A DNA stretch of 52,117 nucleotides from JABMOW01 sp964409335. Its GTDB lineage: Bacteria; Fidelibacterota; Marinisomatia; SCGC-AAA003-L08; JACNLC01. Each line of letters opens with the position of its first letter. Position 1 is the first letter of the stretch. Shown in pieces: positions 36,425 to 46,320 of the stretch. Under the pieces are notes generated by a model, which ran no database searches, was not told the DNA's origin, and was given only the letters and a program-made list of their open reading frames with translations. The stretch lies in the NCBI GenBank assembly GCA_964409335.1, contig CAYPCW010000010.1:1-52117 (forward strand), given 5' to 3'. A program made the position numbers and the translations under genes.

Positions 36425-37651
36425 GTGCAGATCACCTCTTTCCCCAAAAATAAAATTAAAGTTCTGTTGCTGGAAAATATTCATCCCCGTGCACAGCATA
36501 TATTTGAACTGGAAGGATATGATGTATCCGTTGTCAGAAGTGCTGTGTCGGAAATTGAACTCATCAGGCGATTGAAGTGTGTGAGGATTTTGGGAATCCG
36601 GTCGCAAACCCGGATCACCGGGCGGGTAGCAGAGTCTGCGAAAAAATTGTGGGCGATAGGTGCATTTTGTATTGGGATCAACCAAATTGATCTGGAATCA
36701 TGCCAAAAACGGGGGATTGCTGTCTTTAATGCCCCATTCAGTAATACCCGCAGTGTAGTGGAATTGGTGATGTCAGAGATTATCATGCTCATGAGACAAA
36801 TTATCCCTAAAAACGAAAAACTACACCAGGGAATCTGGGAAAAAACGGCAACGGGAAATCACGAAGTCAGAGGTAAAAAACTGGGCATCATTGGCTATGG
36901 CAACATCGGATCACAACTTTCTATCCTGGCGGAAATTTTCGGAATGCAGGTCTGTTATTATGATATTGCAGAAAAATTGACTTTGGGGAATGCCCAAAAA
37001 TGTAAATCTTTGGATGAATTGTTAAAAAAATCCGATGTGGTGTCGATCCACGTGGACGGGTCAGCCCGAAATACGAACTTAATTGGCGCAGAGGAACTGG
37101 GTAAAATGAAGAAATCCGCGGCGCTGATCAATGCAAGCCGGGGATTTGTGGTGGATATCCCCGCGCTGGTATCTGCGTTAAAGAAAAAAAGACTGTCCGG
37201 TGCGGCAATCGATGTATTTCCTCAGGAACCGGGCACTCGTTTCGACGGGTTCAAAACAGAGTTGCAGGGTCTTCCAAACGTGATTCTGACCCCTCACATA
37301 GGCGGCAGCACAGAAGAGGCTCAACAAAGTATCGCCGGGTTTGTACCTGAAAATATCATTAGGTATATGAATTCCGGGAATTCCGATCTCAGTGTCAATT
37401 TCCCGCAGTTAAACCTGCCCTTGCAGAGAAACACCCACCGGTTCATCCATATTCATGAAAATACCCCCGGGGTATTGGCAGAGATCAACCGAATATTTGG
37501 CGGACATTCCATCAATATCCTTGGGCAGTATTTAAAGACCCATGAAAATATCGGCGTGGTCATTTCGGATACCGGGAAAAAATACGACCGGAATATCATC
37601 CAAGATTTAAAATCGGTACGGCATACGATAAAATTCAGAGTACTCTATTGA
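36425..37651 (+). CDS. serA: D-3-phosphoglycerate dehydrogenase
   Basis: This enzyme oxidises 3-phosphoglycerate to phosphohydroxypyruvate, the first step of serine synthesis. The protein has 408 residues, like E. coli SerA. The start is GTG 36425, five bases after the phosphatase stop, with AGGTAG upstream. NAD binding is GIIGYGNIGSQL (154-165). The catalytic Arg is in NASRGFVVD, the Glu in DVFPQEPG and the His in LTPHIGGSTEEAQ. A C-terminal ACT domain (about 338-408, FIHIHENTPGVLAEINRIF) suggests feedback inhibition by serine, as in the family. Confidence 0.95.
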   Translation: MQITSFPKNKIKVLLLENIHPRAQHIFELEGYDVSVVRSAVSEIELIRRLKCVRILGIRSQTRITGRVAESAKKLWAIGAFCIGINQIDLESCQKRGIAVFNAPFSNTRSVVELVMSEIIMLMRQIIPKNEKLHQGIWEKTATGNHEVRGKKLGIIGYGNIGSQLSILAEIFGMQVCYYDIAEKLTLGNAQKCKSLDELLKKSDVVSIHVDGSARNTNLIGAEELGKMKKSAALINASRGFVVDIPALVSALKKKRLSGAAIDVFPQEPGTRFDGFKTELQGLPNVILTPHIGGSTEEAQQSIAGFVPENIIRYMNSGNSDLSVNFPQLNLPLQRNTHRFIHIHENTPGVLAEINRIFGGHSINILGQYLKTHENIGVVISDTGKKYDRNIIQDLKSVRHTIKFRVLY

Positions 37652-37658
37652 GCTGAAT

Positions 37659-38744
37659 ATGAGCAGGCCGATATATTTTACGCCCGGTCCCGGTCAGTTG
37701 AATCCGTCCATTTCAGAATATATCCATGATGCACTGGATATCGGTATTGCCTCCATATCCCACAGAAGCCAGGCGTATATGGATATCCATTTTGCCACTA
37801 CACAGGCATTGCGTGAATTACTGACTGTCCCAGCGGATTATCACATTTTCTTCGGTGGATCAGCCACTGAAATGATGGAGCGGATTCTTCAAAATACCGC
37901 CAAATTGCGAACCTTTCATTTGGTCAACGGGGCATTTTCCCGCAAATTTTTTCACATGGCACAGGCTGTCGGTAAAACGGCGATCGCCGGGAAAGTACCA
38001 GATGGCGAAGGTTTCCACCAGTTCCCCCATGAGCATGTTCATCCAGATACAGAGCTGATCTGCCTGACCCATTGTGAAACCAGCACCGGCGTGATGACCG
38101 GTGGCGACCTGATTCAGGCGGTTCGACAACGGTATCCGGAGAAGCTCCTCGCTGTAGATATGGTTTCATCCAGTCCCATGATCCTGCTGAATATCTCCGC
38201 CGTGGATTATGCATTTTTTTCCGTCCAAAAGGGATTTGGTCTGCCGGCCGGTTTGGGTGTGGCCATGGTAAGTCAGCGGTGTTTGGATCGTTCCCTTGAA
38301 TTATCCGTGCCGGGAAAATATTCGGGAGGATATCACAGTTTTTCTTCCTGGTATGAGTTCGGAAAGAAATCCCAGACTCCCGAAACGCCGAATGTGCTGG
38401 CGATTTACCTGTTAGGCCGGGTGTGCAAAGCGTTGTTATCTACCGGCATTGCATCTATCCGGGATGAAATACTTCAAAAGGCAGAGCTGATAAACGAGGT
38501 AATCCAATCTCATCCGGGGCTGTCGTTTTCCATCCGGGAGCCTAAATTCAGATCACCCTCTATGGTGGTTATAAATACGGTGAATGATTCCGGTCTGATG
38601 ATATCCAGGTTATCGGAGCAGGGGGTCATAGTCGGCAAGGGATATGGAAAGCAACATTCAGCGCAGATCCGGATTGCGAATTTCCCCGCACATGATATTA
38701 AGAGTGTAATGAAATTGTGCCGTCTGATTTCACAAATCCCCTGA
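37659..38744 (+). CDS. Class V aminotransferase, phosphoserine aminotransferase-like
   Basis: A 361-residue PLP enzyme. The N-terminus IYFTPGPGQLNPSI and SISHRSQAYMDIH (33-45) are SerC/alanine-glyoxylate-type. HCETSTGVMTGG (138-149) and the aspartate in LLAVDMVSS precede the PLP lysine K191 in FFSVQKGFGLPAG. GKGYGKQHSAQIRIANFPAH near the end is the substrate-carboxylate loop. From its place after serB-like and serA genes it should convert phosphohydroxypyruvate to phosphoserine. The sequence alone could also fit serine-glyoxylate aminotransferase. Confidence 0.87.
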   Translation: MSRPIYFTPGPGQLNPSISEYIHDALDIGIASISHRSQAYMDIHFATTQALRELLTVPADYHIFFGGSATEMMERILQNTAKLRTFHLVNGAFSRKFFHMAQAVGKTAIAGKVPDGEGFHQFPHEHVHPDTELICLTHCETSTGVMTGGDLIQAVRQRYPEKLLAVDMVSSSPMILLNISAVDYAFFSVQKGFGLPAGLGVAMVSQRCLDRSLELSVPGKYSGGYHSFSSWYEFGKKSQTPETPNVLAIYLLGRVCKALLSTGIASIRDEILQKAELINEVIQSHPGLSFSIREPKFRSPSMVVINTVNDSGLMISRLSEQGVIVGKGYGKQHSAQIRIANFPAHDIKSVMKLCRLISQIP

Positions 38745-38850
38745 TGCAATCGCCATCAGAAAACGGAGATTCATTATTCTTTTATCCTGTTTTCCTTTTG
38801 TAAATTGATCAAATAAAATTAGAAAAAAACCACCCATAAAAGGAGAAGGT

Positions 38851-40245
38851 ATGAATCAACACAGAGAAAGCTGGGGATCGAAATTCGGGTTTATCATCGC
38901 GGCTGCGGGGTCTGCGGTGGGGCTGGGAAATATCTGGAAATTCCCCTACATCACCGGCGAAAACGGCGGTGGGTTATTTGTGCTTATTTACCTGGTTTGT
39001 ATCGCCGTTGTAGGGATTCCCATCATGATGGCGGAAATTGTGATAGGAAGATCGACTCAGAAATCACCTGTAGGTGCCTTCACTGTTCTGACAGGAAAAA
39101 AGAGCAGTTGGAAGATCGTGGGGTGGATGGGCGTCTTTGTGGGTTTCATTATCCTCTCATACTACAGTGTTGTTGCCGGCTGGGCATTAAATTATACATT
39201 TATGAGCCTGACCAATTTTTTCTCAGGTAAATCCCCGGAAGAAATCGGGTCTGTATTCGGGTTGCTCTACACATCCAGTGGAATAAACATTTTCTGGCAT
39301 GCCATATTTATGCTGATGACGATCGGAGTCGTGTTGGGAGGCGTCAAAGGCGGGATCGAACGATGGAATAAAATATTAATGCCGGCGCTCATCGTGATTT
39401 TTGTGATCCTTGCCATCATGTCGGTATTTCTGTCGGGATGGAGAGAGGCCGTCGATTTTGTATTCCTGCCCCACATTGATCGACTGAAGGCTTCCGGGGT
39501 GCTTGAGGCTTTGGGGCATGCATTTTTCACCCTCAGTCTCGGGATGGGTGCCATGCTTACCTATGGCAGTTATTTACAAAAAGACACCGATATTGTCAAA
39601 TCCTCAATTTGGATCAGCGTATTGGATACTCTGGTAGCGTTGCTTGCCTGTATGGTGATGTTTCCCATTATTTTCACCTATGGATTCTCGCCTGAAGCAG
39701 GTCCGGGGTTGGTGTTTAAAACTCTGCCTATCATTTTTAGTCAAATCGGTACTGGCGGTATGTTTATTTCATTTATCTTTTTTGTGCTTTTGGTCTTCGC
39801 AGCGCTTTCGTCGGCTGTATCCCTTCTCGAAGTGGTTACTTCTTATTTTATTGATGAAAAATCATGGACCCGTCATAAAGCCACCTTGATCACCGGTGGG
39901 ATCATTTTTCTCTTTGGTATCCCCAGTGCATTATCCGGAGCAGGCACATTATTTCCCCAATGGGAATCCATGTACGGGAAAAACTTCTTCGATACTTTTG
40001 ATTATCTTGCCAGTAACTGGATGCTCCCGCTGGGAGGATTGTTCATCTCAATTTATGTGGGATGGGTGATGGATCCGAAATTGCGCCAATCAGAATACCT
40101 GACAGGTTCCGCCATAACGAATACCTGGTACTATGAGGCATGGCTGATTTTTTTGAAATTTGTTGCACCCGTCTCCGTCATTCTGATTATTCTTCAACGG
40201 GTAGGACTACTGGATATCGATCGGCTGCTGGGGGCGATATTTTAG
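38851..40245 (+). CDS. Sodium-dependent transporter (neurotransmitter:sodium symporter family)
   Basis: A 464-residue inner-membrane symporter with 11-12 hydrophobic segments. The signature of the family is GFIIAAAGSAVGLGNIWKF (13-31), the unwound first helix with sodium and substrate sites, followed by FPYITGENGGGLFVLIYL. Bacterial members (LeuT, TnaT, MhsT types) import amino acids with sodium. A strong ribosome-binding site AAAAGGAGAAGGT stands before the ATG. It is transcribed alone or with the serine genes 106 bases upstream. The substrate is unknown; an amino acid is likely. Confidence 0.93.
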   Translation: MNQHRESWGSKFGFIIAAAGSAVGLGNIWKFPYITGENGGGLFVLIYLVCIAVVGIPIMMAEIVIGRSTQKSPVGAFTVLTGKKSSWKIVGWMGVFVGFIILSYYSVVAGWALNYTFMSLTNFFSGKSPEEIGSVFGLLYTSSGINIFWHAIFMLMTIGVVLGGVKGGIERWNKILMPALIVIFVILAIMSVFLSGWREAVDFVFLPHIDRLKASGVLEALGHAFFTLSLGMGAMLTYGSYLQKDTDIVKSSIWISVLDTLVALLACMVMFPIIFTYGFSPEAGPGLVFKTLPIIFSQIGTGGMFISFIFFVLLVFAALSSAVSLLEVVTSYFIDEKSWTRHKATLITGGIIFLFGIPSALSGAGTLFPQWESMYGKNFFDTFDYLASNWMLPLGGLFISIYVGWVMDPKLRQSEYLTGSAITNTWYYEAWLIFLKFVAPVSVILIILQRVGLLDIDRLLGAIF

Positions 40246-40273
40246 CCGCACATTCCGGTTCTGCACCGAACCC

Positions 40274-43267
40274 TCAAATACCGGGGCTTAACCCCTCGTC
40301 CATTCTATCTGTGGTTTGTGTGACGGGGGTCAATACGATGCCATTACCGGATTCGCCATCAATATTGATCCGTAACGGGGTGGGAAACTCAAGGCATTTC
40401 AGATATTTGGTTTCTTTTATGATGGTTTGATTATTCAGAACGGACCAATTGATTCGGTCTTTAGACCGTTTACTGGCGGATACGGTAAAATAGCCGATTC
40501 GCATACTGGTGACGTTCTGGAAAAAATGACTCCCAAAAGACGGATCGATTTTAAAATCCGCCAATTCCATTTCTACAATCACCTTTGCTCCGGATATCTG
40601 GTGCCAGTTTACCGGTATCCCCAGACGCGGGTCGGCGGTTCCCCATCTGCCCGGACCGGCTAAAACATACTTTGACGACGGGGACAATTCATGATTCATC
40701 GACTCAATTTCCCAGGCAATATTCTGCGTTACTGATGCATTAAATGATTCCGGTTTAACAAAAATAATATGCCGGATATCATCGATATAACCATTACCCA
40801 GCGCAGAACTGCTTCTGAAGATCAGTTCATTCCTGCTGTAGGCGCTAATGGAGATATCATGAATTCGCGAACTTATGACCATGGGTTTGATCTGCAAAAT
40901 ACAAAATTCCGCATTTTTATCCGGTTCGTCAAAGATATTCGATGAGAATTCGATCTCTACAGGACACCCCAGCGCTTTTTTACCGATGGCTAATATTTCG
41001 TTTAATAAGGCAGGTAAAGGAAATACATTCCATTTAAGTACAGGCGCAAATGTCACGACTCTTAGCCCGGGATAGGACAAAGAATCCCGGATAACATTAT
41101 CATCCACGGATACCACGCTTGCCACATGTTTTAAAACGCCGTCCTGCTCTGCAATTTCTAACCCCAGCTTTTGCAGATTGGATTTTTCACCTTTACTGAT
41201 GGGATTCCTATCCGGATCCATATTAAGGGCATAAAATGTATTTTGCGAACTATCGATTGTTGACCGAATTGAAAAAAATTGGGGTAAAATTGCCGGATAT
41301 TTCGGAGAAAATCGAAGCGATTTTCCTCCTTCTACCACTATTCTTCCCAAGCCCAATGCAACAAAAGCAATGCCCTCATCCCGATTCAAGTAAGAGACGG
41401 GGTAGTAATTATAGCTTTGGGCAACGCCGCTAAATGTGGGATAAAAAAATTGGCGCCTTTTCTGTCCGACCATTTCCTGAATGATAATCGCCATTTTCTC
41501 TTCTTCGTGCCGGTGAGAAGACGAATCGATAATTGTTTTAGCGTCCAGAAAAAAGGTTGATGCATAAATCCGTTTGATCGCATCACATAATATTTCCAAT
41601 CGCATATCATCGGGACCGATATTGGGTAGCATATAGGTCTCGTACATCCCCGCAAGAGGTTGATACTGGGAGTCCTCCAATAGGCTGGATGATCTCACTG
41701 CCAGCGGATATTTGATTTCAGCAATGAATGATTTGAGCGTATTGATTAATTCACCGGATAACCTCGCTTTCAAAAAACTATTGAGTATTCGGTCGTTTTC
41801 ATGACACTGCAGGGCAAATTCCCACAATGCATTATCATCCATGAATTTATCGAATTCATCGGTACCAATAACGGCGACCAGAGGAACCCGAATACGAACT
41901 CCGGGATGTCGCAGGGTAAATTCATTCTGTGAAAATAGCAGATTCGCAAATGCCAGTCCGCGGGCTTTTCCTCCCAGTGAACCGTTGGCGATCCGGATGA
42001 AATTTGATTTAGGATCCAGTGATTTTTCAGAAAAGTCAACGACCCGCCCTCTATGGTGGAGATCACGGTACTCAGAAATGGCGTTGATCATAAATTTACG
42101 CAGGTCTTCCACATGTTTGAAGTCGGAAACATGAAGAGGACGCATCCGGGTGGCAAGATCAAATTCCCCCCGGGCTGCCAGCCAGTTTGAAAAGTGATTC
42201 CGTAATGCATGATACTTTAGAGATTCCACAGGAATGACCTCTAAATTTTTCTGAAGTTCGTACATATCCTTCGCTACACCTGCGATATTCCCCGCTGGCA
42301 GCCGGAAGATAAAATTACCGAACCCGAAATTATTGAGGATAAAATTTTTCAGATCCTTTATCAGCGTTGGACTCATTTTATGAAGAAACTGAACATTGTT
42401 GGCTCTGGCTTCTCTGGCGTGTTCCGGATCTGTTGACTGCAACATTATAGGTATATCCGGATCGATTTTTCGAACCTGCTTTACCAATTCGACGCCGGCA
42501 TGAGACTCCAATTTTCCAAAATGGGGGAAACGGATGTCGGAAATGATTCCCAGCACATTATTTTTATATTGATTGTAATATTGTTCAGCTTCTTCGTATG
42601 TGCCAGCCAGTAAAATTTTAGGTCTGGCTCGCATATGAAGGAGTCGATGAGAATCATTCAAACTCTCATTGATGAGTTTTTTTGTGTGGTAAAGAATGAT
42701 TTTATACAACATAGGCAGAAAAATGGAATAATACCGGGGAGTATCCTCTACCACAATAATAGACCGGACATCCCCTTTTTTGGTATCCCGGCGGACATTT
42801 TGTTTGTCTTCGATATATTTGATTATCGCCGGAAAAACATTGGCATTCCCTGACCAGACAAATACTTTTTCGATGATGGCTTGAAAAACGGTCTCCGGAA
42901 TGGAAGCAATTTCCGACTCATCGAAAATCAGAAGGATTACCGGTATTTTTGGGTAATTCTTTTTCACTTTTTTGGAAAAAGTGATGGGGTCCATATCGGA
43001 AATGCGGGTCATGACAATGACCAGATCTATTTTCCGTTTTGAGAGCAATGCCATCGCCTGATTGGCGGTGTTGGTTTCCCAAATTCGGGGTGCGTAGGTG
43101 AGATTCATACCGATATATTCGTGCAGCACCTGTTCTGTGAGTCTTCCGTCTTCTTCTAATATAAAAGCGTCATACGGGCTGGAAACCAACAATATTTCAT
43201 GCACTCTGTGGAGCATCAAATCCTGAAAATTCCAGGTATTATGAACGGATATCTTGGGCGTTGTCAT
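40274..43267 (-). CDS. Receiver-domain/PEP-synthase-like ATP-grasp fusion protein
   Basis: A 997-residue soluble protein. Residues about 20-155 resemble a receiver domain but have Met where the phospho-acceptor Asp should be (DLVIVMTRISDMD). Residues about 166-310 form a second receiver with acidic VVEDTP (E174, D175), D244 in GIISDIRFP, LQST (276-279) and K297. The region from about 430 (RIANGSLGGKARGLAFA) with YPLAVRSSSLLEDS and YETYMLPN is the PPDK/PEP-synthase N-terminal ATP-grasp domain. The phospho-histidine swivelling domain and the PEP-binding barrel are missing, so it cannot be a normal PEP synthase. It is probably a signalling phosphotransferase or kinase. Family members occur in FCB bacteria. 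Confidence 0.85.
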   Translation of the reverse strand: MTTPKISVHNTWNFQDLMLHRVHEILLVSSPYDAFILEEDGRLTEQVLHEYIGMNLTYAPRIWETNTANQAMALLSKRKIDLVIVMTRISDMDPITFSKKVKKNYPKIPVILLIFDESEIASIPETVFQAIIEKVFVWSGNANVFPAIIKYIEDKQNVRRDTKKGDVRSIIVVEDTPRYYSIFLPMLYKIILYHTKKLINESLNDSHRLLHMRARPKILLAGTYEEAEQYYNQYKNNVLGIISDIRFPHFGKLESHAGVELVKQVRKIDPDIPIMLQSTDPEHAREARANNVQFLHKMSPTLIKDLKNFILNNFGFGNFIFRLPAGNIAGVAKDMYELQKNLEVIPVESLKYHALRNHFSNWLAARGEFDLATRMRPLHVSDFKHVEDLRKFMINAISEYRDLHHRGRVVDFSEKSLDPKSNFIRIANGSLGGKARGLAFANLLFSQNEFTLRHPGVRIRVPLVAVIGTDEFDKFMDDNALWEFALQCHENDRILNSFLKARLSGELINTLKSFIAEIKYPLAVRSSSLLEDSQYQPLAGMYETYMLPNIGPDDMRLEILCDAIKRIYASTFFLDAKTIIDSSSHRHEEEKMAIIIQEMVGQKRRQFFYPTFSGVAQSYNYYPVSYLNRDEGIAFVALGLGRIVVEGGKSLRFSPKYPAILPQFFSIRSTIDSSQNTFYALNMDPDRNPISKGEKSNLQKLGLEIAEQDGVLKHVASVVSVDDNVIRDSLSYPGLRVVTFAPVLKWNVFPLPALLNEILAIGKKALGCPVEIEFSSNIFDEPDKNAEFCILQIKPMVISSRIHDISISAYSRNELIFRSSSALGNGYIDDIRHIIFVKPESFNASVTQNIAWEIESMNHELSPSSKYVLAGPGRWGTADPRLGIPVNWHQISGAKVIVEMELADFKIDPSFGSHFFQNVTSMRIGYFTVSASKRSKDRINWSVLNNQTIIKETKYLKCLEFPTPLRINIDGESGNGIVLTPVTQTTDRMDEGLSPGI

Positions 43268-44149
43268 TATTAAATTGTAATCATTGAACGAGTGAAAAAT
43301 TAGGATTAGGAATCGGTACGAATCACAATGAGAATTTCATTTTATACTAGTGGTGAAAAATTTGGCTGTCCGCCGTCCGGTTCCTCGGATGTACTCTATC
43401 ATATGTTCTAACCCGCTGACAATTTGACTCAGCCGGTCTGACCGATTTCAAGGCGAAACTACAATTGATGATCACAGACCCCCTCACAACTCCGCTCCCA
43501 GTGATTTTTTTATTAACGGGATATAATCACTGATTATTGCGTAGTTTTCTCCAGCAAGACGGAATTAAATATTCGTCATAGATTGACACAATATGAATGA
43601 AAGCGGCTTACTCAGAAAACAAAATAACTGAATGATCACCGGATAGCAGTAGTCGGTGCAACTCCCACCCGACGTGTGCGGGTGCACGCAACGTCTGAAC
43701 CGTATCCCAGAAGATCCTCGCTGAACACCTTTCCCTTGCCATCGTCAGCAGAATGTCGGCAGGATCGGAATCCTGCAGGGTACTCTACACGACAAACCCT
43801 TTTGGATTGCCGGGTGCACAGTGTGTATTTTTAATATATGGTGTTGAATTCACAATTCTGGTTTTGATGGGCAGTCGGGCAATGATCGACCCGCCCCGGG
43901 CGGATATATACCTGTAGGATTGACACCCCATGTTTCCGGCGAAATGAAAACGAATCCGGGAGTCATCACGGGTATAGCCATGGACTGGGCAGAAATGTTC
44001 AGTGTAACATATTTGATAAAACCGGCAGAAGATATTCCAAAAACACGGCAGCCGGTTATGAGTGCTGGTTGATCGAGAGCCGTGTTCGTGATGATAACGC
44101 AGGATTTTGGATTTGCAAAAAGTTAGTATTAAACTGAGAAAGGCAAAAT
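43268..44149. other. Long non-coding region upstream of acetyl-CoA synthetase
   Basis: About 880 bases with no supported gene. Hairpins include CAGTGATT/AATCACTG (43499-43532), an ACCCG/CGGGT pair in the GC-rich 43660-43695 block, and GCAGGAT/ATCCTGC (43759-43776). An open stretch at about 43850-44070 on the plus strand encodes roughly 70 residues (starting after a TGA) without a start or any similarity I know. The region holds promoters for acs (rightward) and the receiver protein (leftward). It may also contain decayed genes. Confidence 0.4.
43759..43776. repeat. Small perfect hairpin in intergenic region
   Basis: GCAGGAT (43759-43765) and ATCCTGC (43770-43776) are perfect complements around CGGA. 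It has no T-run. It resembles a half of a REP-type palindrome but no second copy was found in the window. Confidence 0.45.
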
Positions 44150-46084
44150 ATGAAAAATACATTTTTTCCTCCTTATCGGGATCAGAAAATCGCACACATT
44201 CCATCGTTGGATGCATACCAAAAACTCTACGACCAGTCTGTAAATGATCCGGATACGTTTTGGGCAAACCAGGCGGAACGGCTCTCATGGTATCAGAGAT
44301 GGGATACCGTATCAGATGTAGATTATCACACAGCGAAAATCAAATGGTTTGCAGGAGGAAAACTGAATGTTTCATATAATTGTCTTGACCGTCATGTTGA
44401 ACTTGGGAACGGAAACCATACGGCACTGATTTGGGAAGGCAACGATCCCGGCGAAGATAAACGATTTACATACATTGAATTATTAGACCAGGTTTCCAGA
44501 TTTGCAAATGTGCTAAAATCAAAAGGCGTTACCAAGGGAGACCGGGTTTGTATTTATATGCAGATGATCCCCGAGCTGGCAATCGCTATGTTGGCATGCA
44601 CCCGGATTGGTGCCGTGCACTCCATAGTATTCGGCGCCTTTTCACCCGCTGCATTGCGTGATCGGATTAATGATTCAGCCTGTACAGTCCTGATTACACA
44701 GGATACGGGCGTACGGGGACGGAGATTAGACATTCCCATGAAGGCGAATGCGGATATCGCCGTGGCAGAGACGGCATCCATCCAACATATTATCGTGGTG
44801 AAAAGAACAGGCAAGGAAGTTAACCTGTCTCCGGGCAGAGATTATTGGTGGCACGAGGAGATGACTGCCGCAACCACTGATTGTCCGCCGGAACATATGG
44901 ATGCAGAGGATCCACTGTTTATTCTGTATACCTCCGGCTCTACGGGAAAACCGAAGGGTGTACTTCATACTACCGGAGGATATCTGGTATACACCTCTTT
45001 TAGTCATCAGGTGATCTTTGACTACCAGCCGGGGGATATTTATTGGTGTACGGCAGACATCGGCTGGATTACCGGTCATTCATACATCGTTTACGGACCC
45101 TTAGCAAATGGTGCGACTACTATGATGTTTGAAGGGGTTCCCAATTATCCCGATTATGGTCGGTTCTGGCAGGTCGTCGAAAAACACAAGGTGGATATTT
45201 TCTACACAGCCCCGACGGCTTTACGGGCATTGATGGCACAGGGGAACGACTTTGTCATTAAACACGACCGGTCCAGTCTGAAATTTTTGGGTACCGTGGG
45301 CGAGCCTATCAAAGAACCGGAGTGGACGTGGTACTACAAGGTCGTTGGCGAAGAACGGTGTCCCATTATGGATACCTGGTGGCAAACCGAAACAGGGGGT
45401 ATTTTGATCACGCCGCTTCCCGCAGCCATCCCTACCAAACCGGGGTCTGCTACCCTGCCGTTTTTTGGTATTGTACCGGCGATCATGGACCAGGATGGCA
45501 AAGAAAAAACAGGGAATAATGTAGAAGGTCTGCTGGCGATTAAAACCAGTTGGCCAGGACAAATGAGAACCGTTTACGGAGACCATGACCGGTTTTTTAA
45601 TACCTATTTTGCCATGTTCCCGGGCAAATATTTTACGGGTGACGGTGCCAGACGCGACGAAGACGGGTACTACTGGATCACCGGACGAGTGGATGATGTG
45701 CTGAATGTATCGGGTCACCGTATCGGTACGGCAGAAGTGGAAGGTGGGATTGGCAAAGCAAAAGGTGTGGCAGAAGCGGCAGTGGTGGGATTTCCACATG
45801 TGATAAAGGGACAGGGAATTTATGCGTTTGTGACATTGATGAAAGGTATCGAACCCAGCGATGAAATCAGAAAAGATATTCTCGCCACGGTGACGAAAGA
45901 GATTGGACCTCACTCAAGACCGGATAAAATCCAGTTCACTCCGGCTCTGCCTAAAACCCGTTCCGGGAAGATCATGCGCCGGATCCTCAGAAAAATCGCC
46001 GAAAATCAAGTTGACAATTTGGGGGATATCACCACGTTGGCTGATCCGACAGTGGTTGATTCCCTGGTTGTTGGGAGACAATAG
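44150..46084 (+). CDS. acs: Acetyl-CoA synthetase
   Basis: This AMP-forming enzyme activates acetate to acetyl-CoA. The protein has 644 residues, typical of Acs. The N-terminal ACAS domain opens at about 20-75. Motif A3 is YTSGSTGKPKG (260-270), DTWWQTETGG carries the adenine-binding segment, and GRVDDVLNVSGHRIGTAEVE is the hinge region. The regulatory lysine is K607 in TRSGKIMRR, which is acetylated in many Acs proteins. GGIGKAKG replaces the usual SALVAHP after the hinge, a modest deviation. GAGAAAGG lies before the ATG. Confidence 0.96.
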   Translation: MKNTFFPPYRDQKIAHIPSLDAYQKLYDQSVNDPDTFWANQAERLSWYQRWDTVSDVDYHTAKIKWFAGGKLNVSYNCLDRHVELGNGNHTALIWEGNDPGEDKRFTYIELLDQVSRFANVLKSKGVTKGDRVCIYMQMIPELAIAMLACTRIGAVHSIVFGAFSPAALRDRINDSACTVLITQDTGVRGRRLDIPMKANADIAVAETASIQHIIVVKRTGKEVNLSPGRDYWWHEEMTAATTDCPPEHMDAEDPLFILYTSGSTGKPKGVLHTTGGYLVYTSFSHQVIFDYQPGDIYWCTADIGWITGHSYIVYGPLANGATTMMFEGVPNYPDYGRFWQVVEKHKVDIFYTAPTALRALMAQGNDFVIKHDRSSLKFLGTVGEPIKEPEWTWYYKVVGEERCPIMDTWWQTETGGILITPLPAAIPTKPGSATLPFFGIVPAIMDQDGKEKTGNNVEGLLAIKTSWPGQMRTVYGDHDRFFNTYFAMFPGKYFTGDGARRDEDGYYWITGRVDDVLNVSGHRIGTAEVEGGIGKAKGVAEAAVVGFPHVIKGQGIYAFVTLMKGIEPSDEIRKDILATVTKEIGPHSRPDKIQFTPALPKTRSGKIMRRILRKIAENQVDNLGDITTLADPTVVDSLVVGRQ

Positions 46085-46230
46085 AATGAATTAATAGCAA
46101 AGAGGTAAAATACGGAGCACTATCGAACAATTTGTGGGTCAAAAATACAATCTTATGGATTACCAATGAATCGAACCCAGAATATGATACCTGGAACCTA
46201 TGTTTAGTTCTCATTTAGCACATAAACCCA

Positions 46231-46245
46231 TCTTATTCATACCCC
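46231..46245 (+). repeat. Left inverted repeat of the IS1380 element
   Basis: TCTTATTCATACCCC; see the right copy at 47958-47972. It lies 75 bases before the transposase start. Confidence 0.65.
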
Positions 46246-46320
46246 TCTTAGTCAGGAACCTTTAACTCCTTACTACGTATAAGATTTAAACACCTTTAAC
46301 GCAACCAAAGGAGTATCCTA

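Noticed and set aside
36069..36685. Minus-strand open frames across the serB-like/serA junction
   Set aside because: They are shadows of two well-supported genes on the plus strand.
40246..40273. Bidirectional terminator between the symporter and the receiver fusion gene
   Set aside because: Only a five-pair stem (GGTTC/GAACC) without a T-run is visible, too weak to call.
43785..44288. A 167-codon open frame on the minus strand
   Set aside because: It overlaps the start of acs by about 140 bases on the other strand, has an unnatural Cys/His/Arg-rich composition and no recognisable motif or ribosome site.
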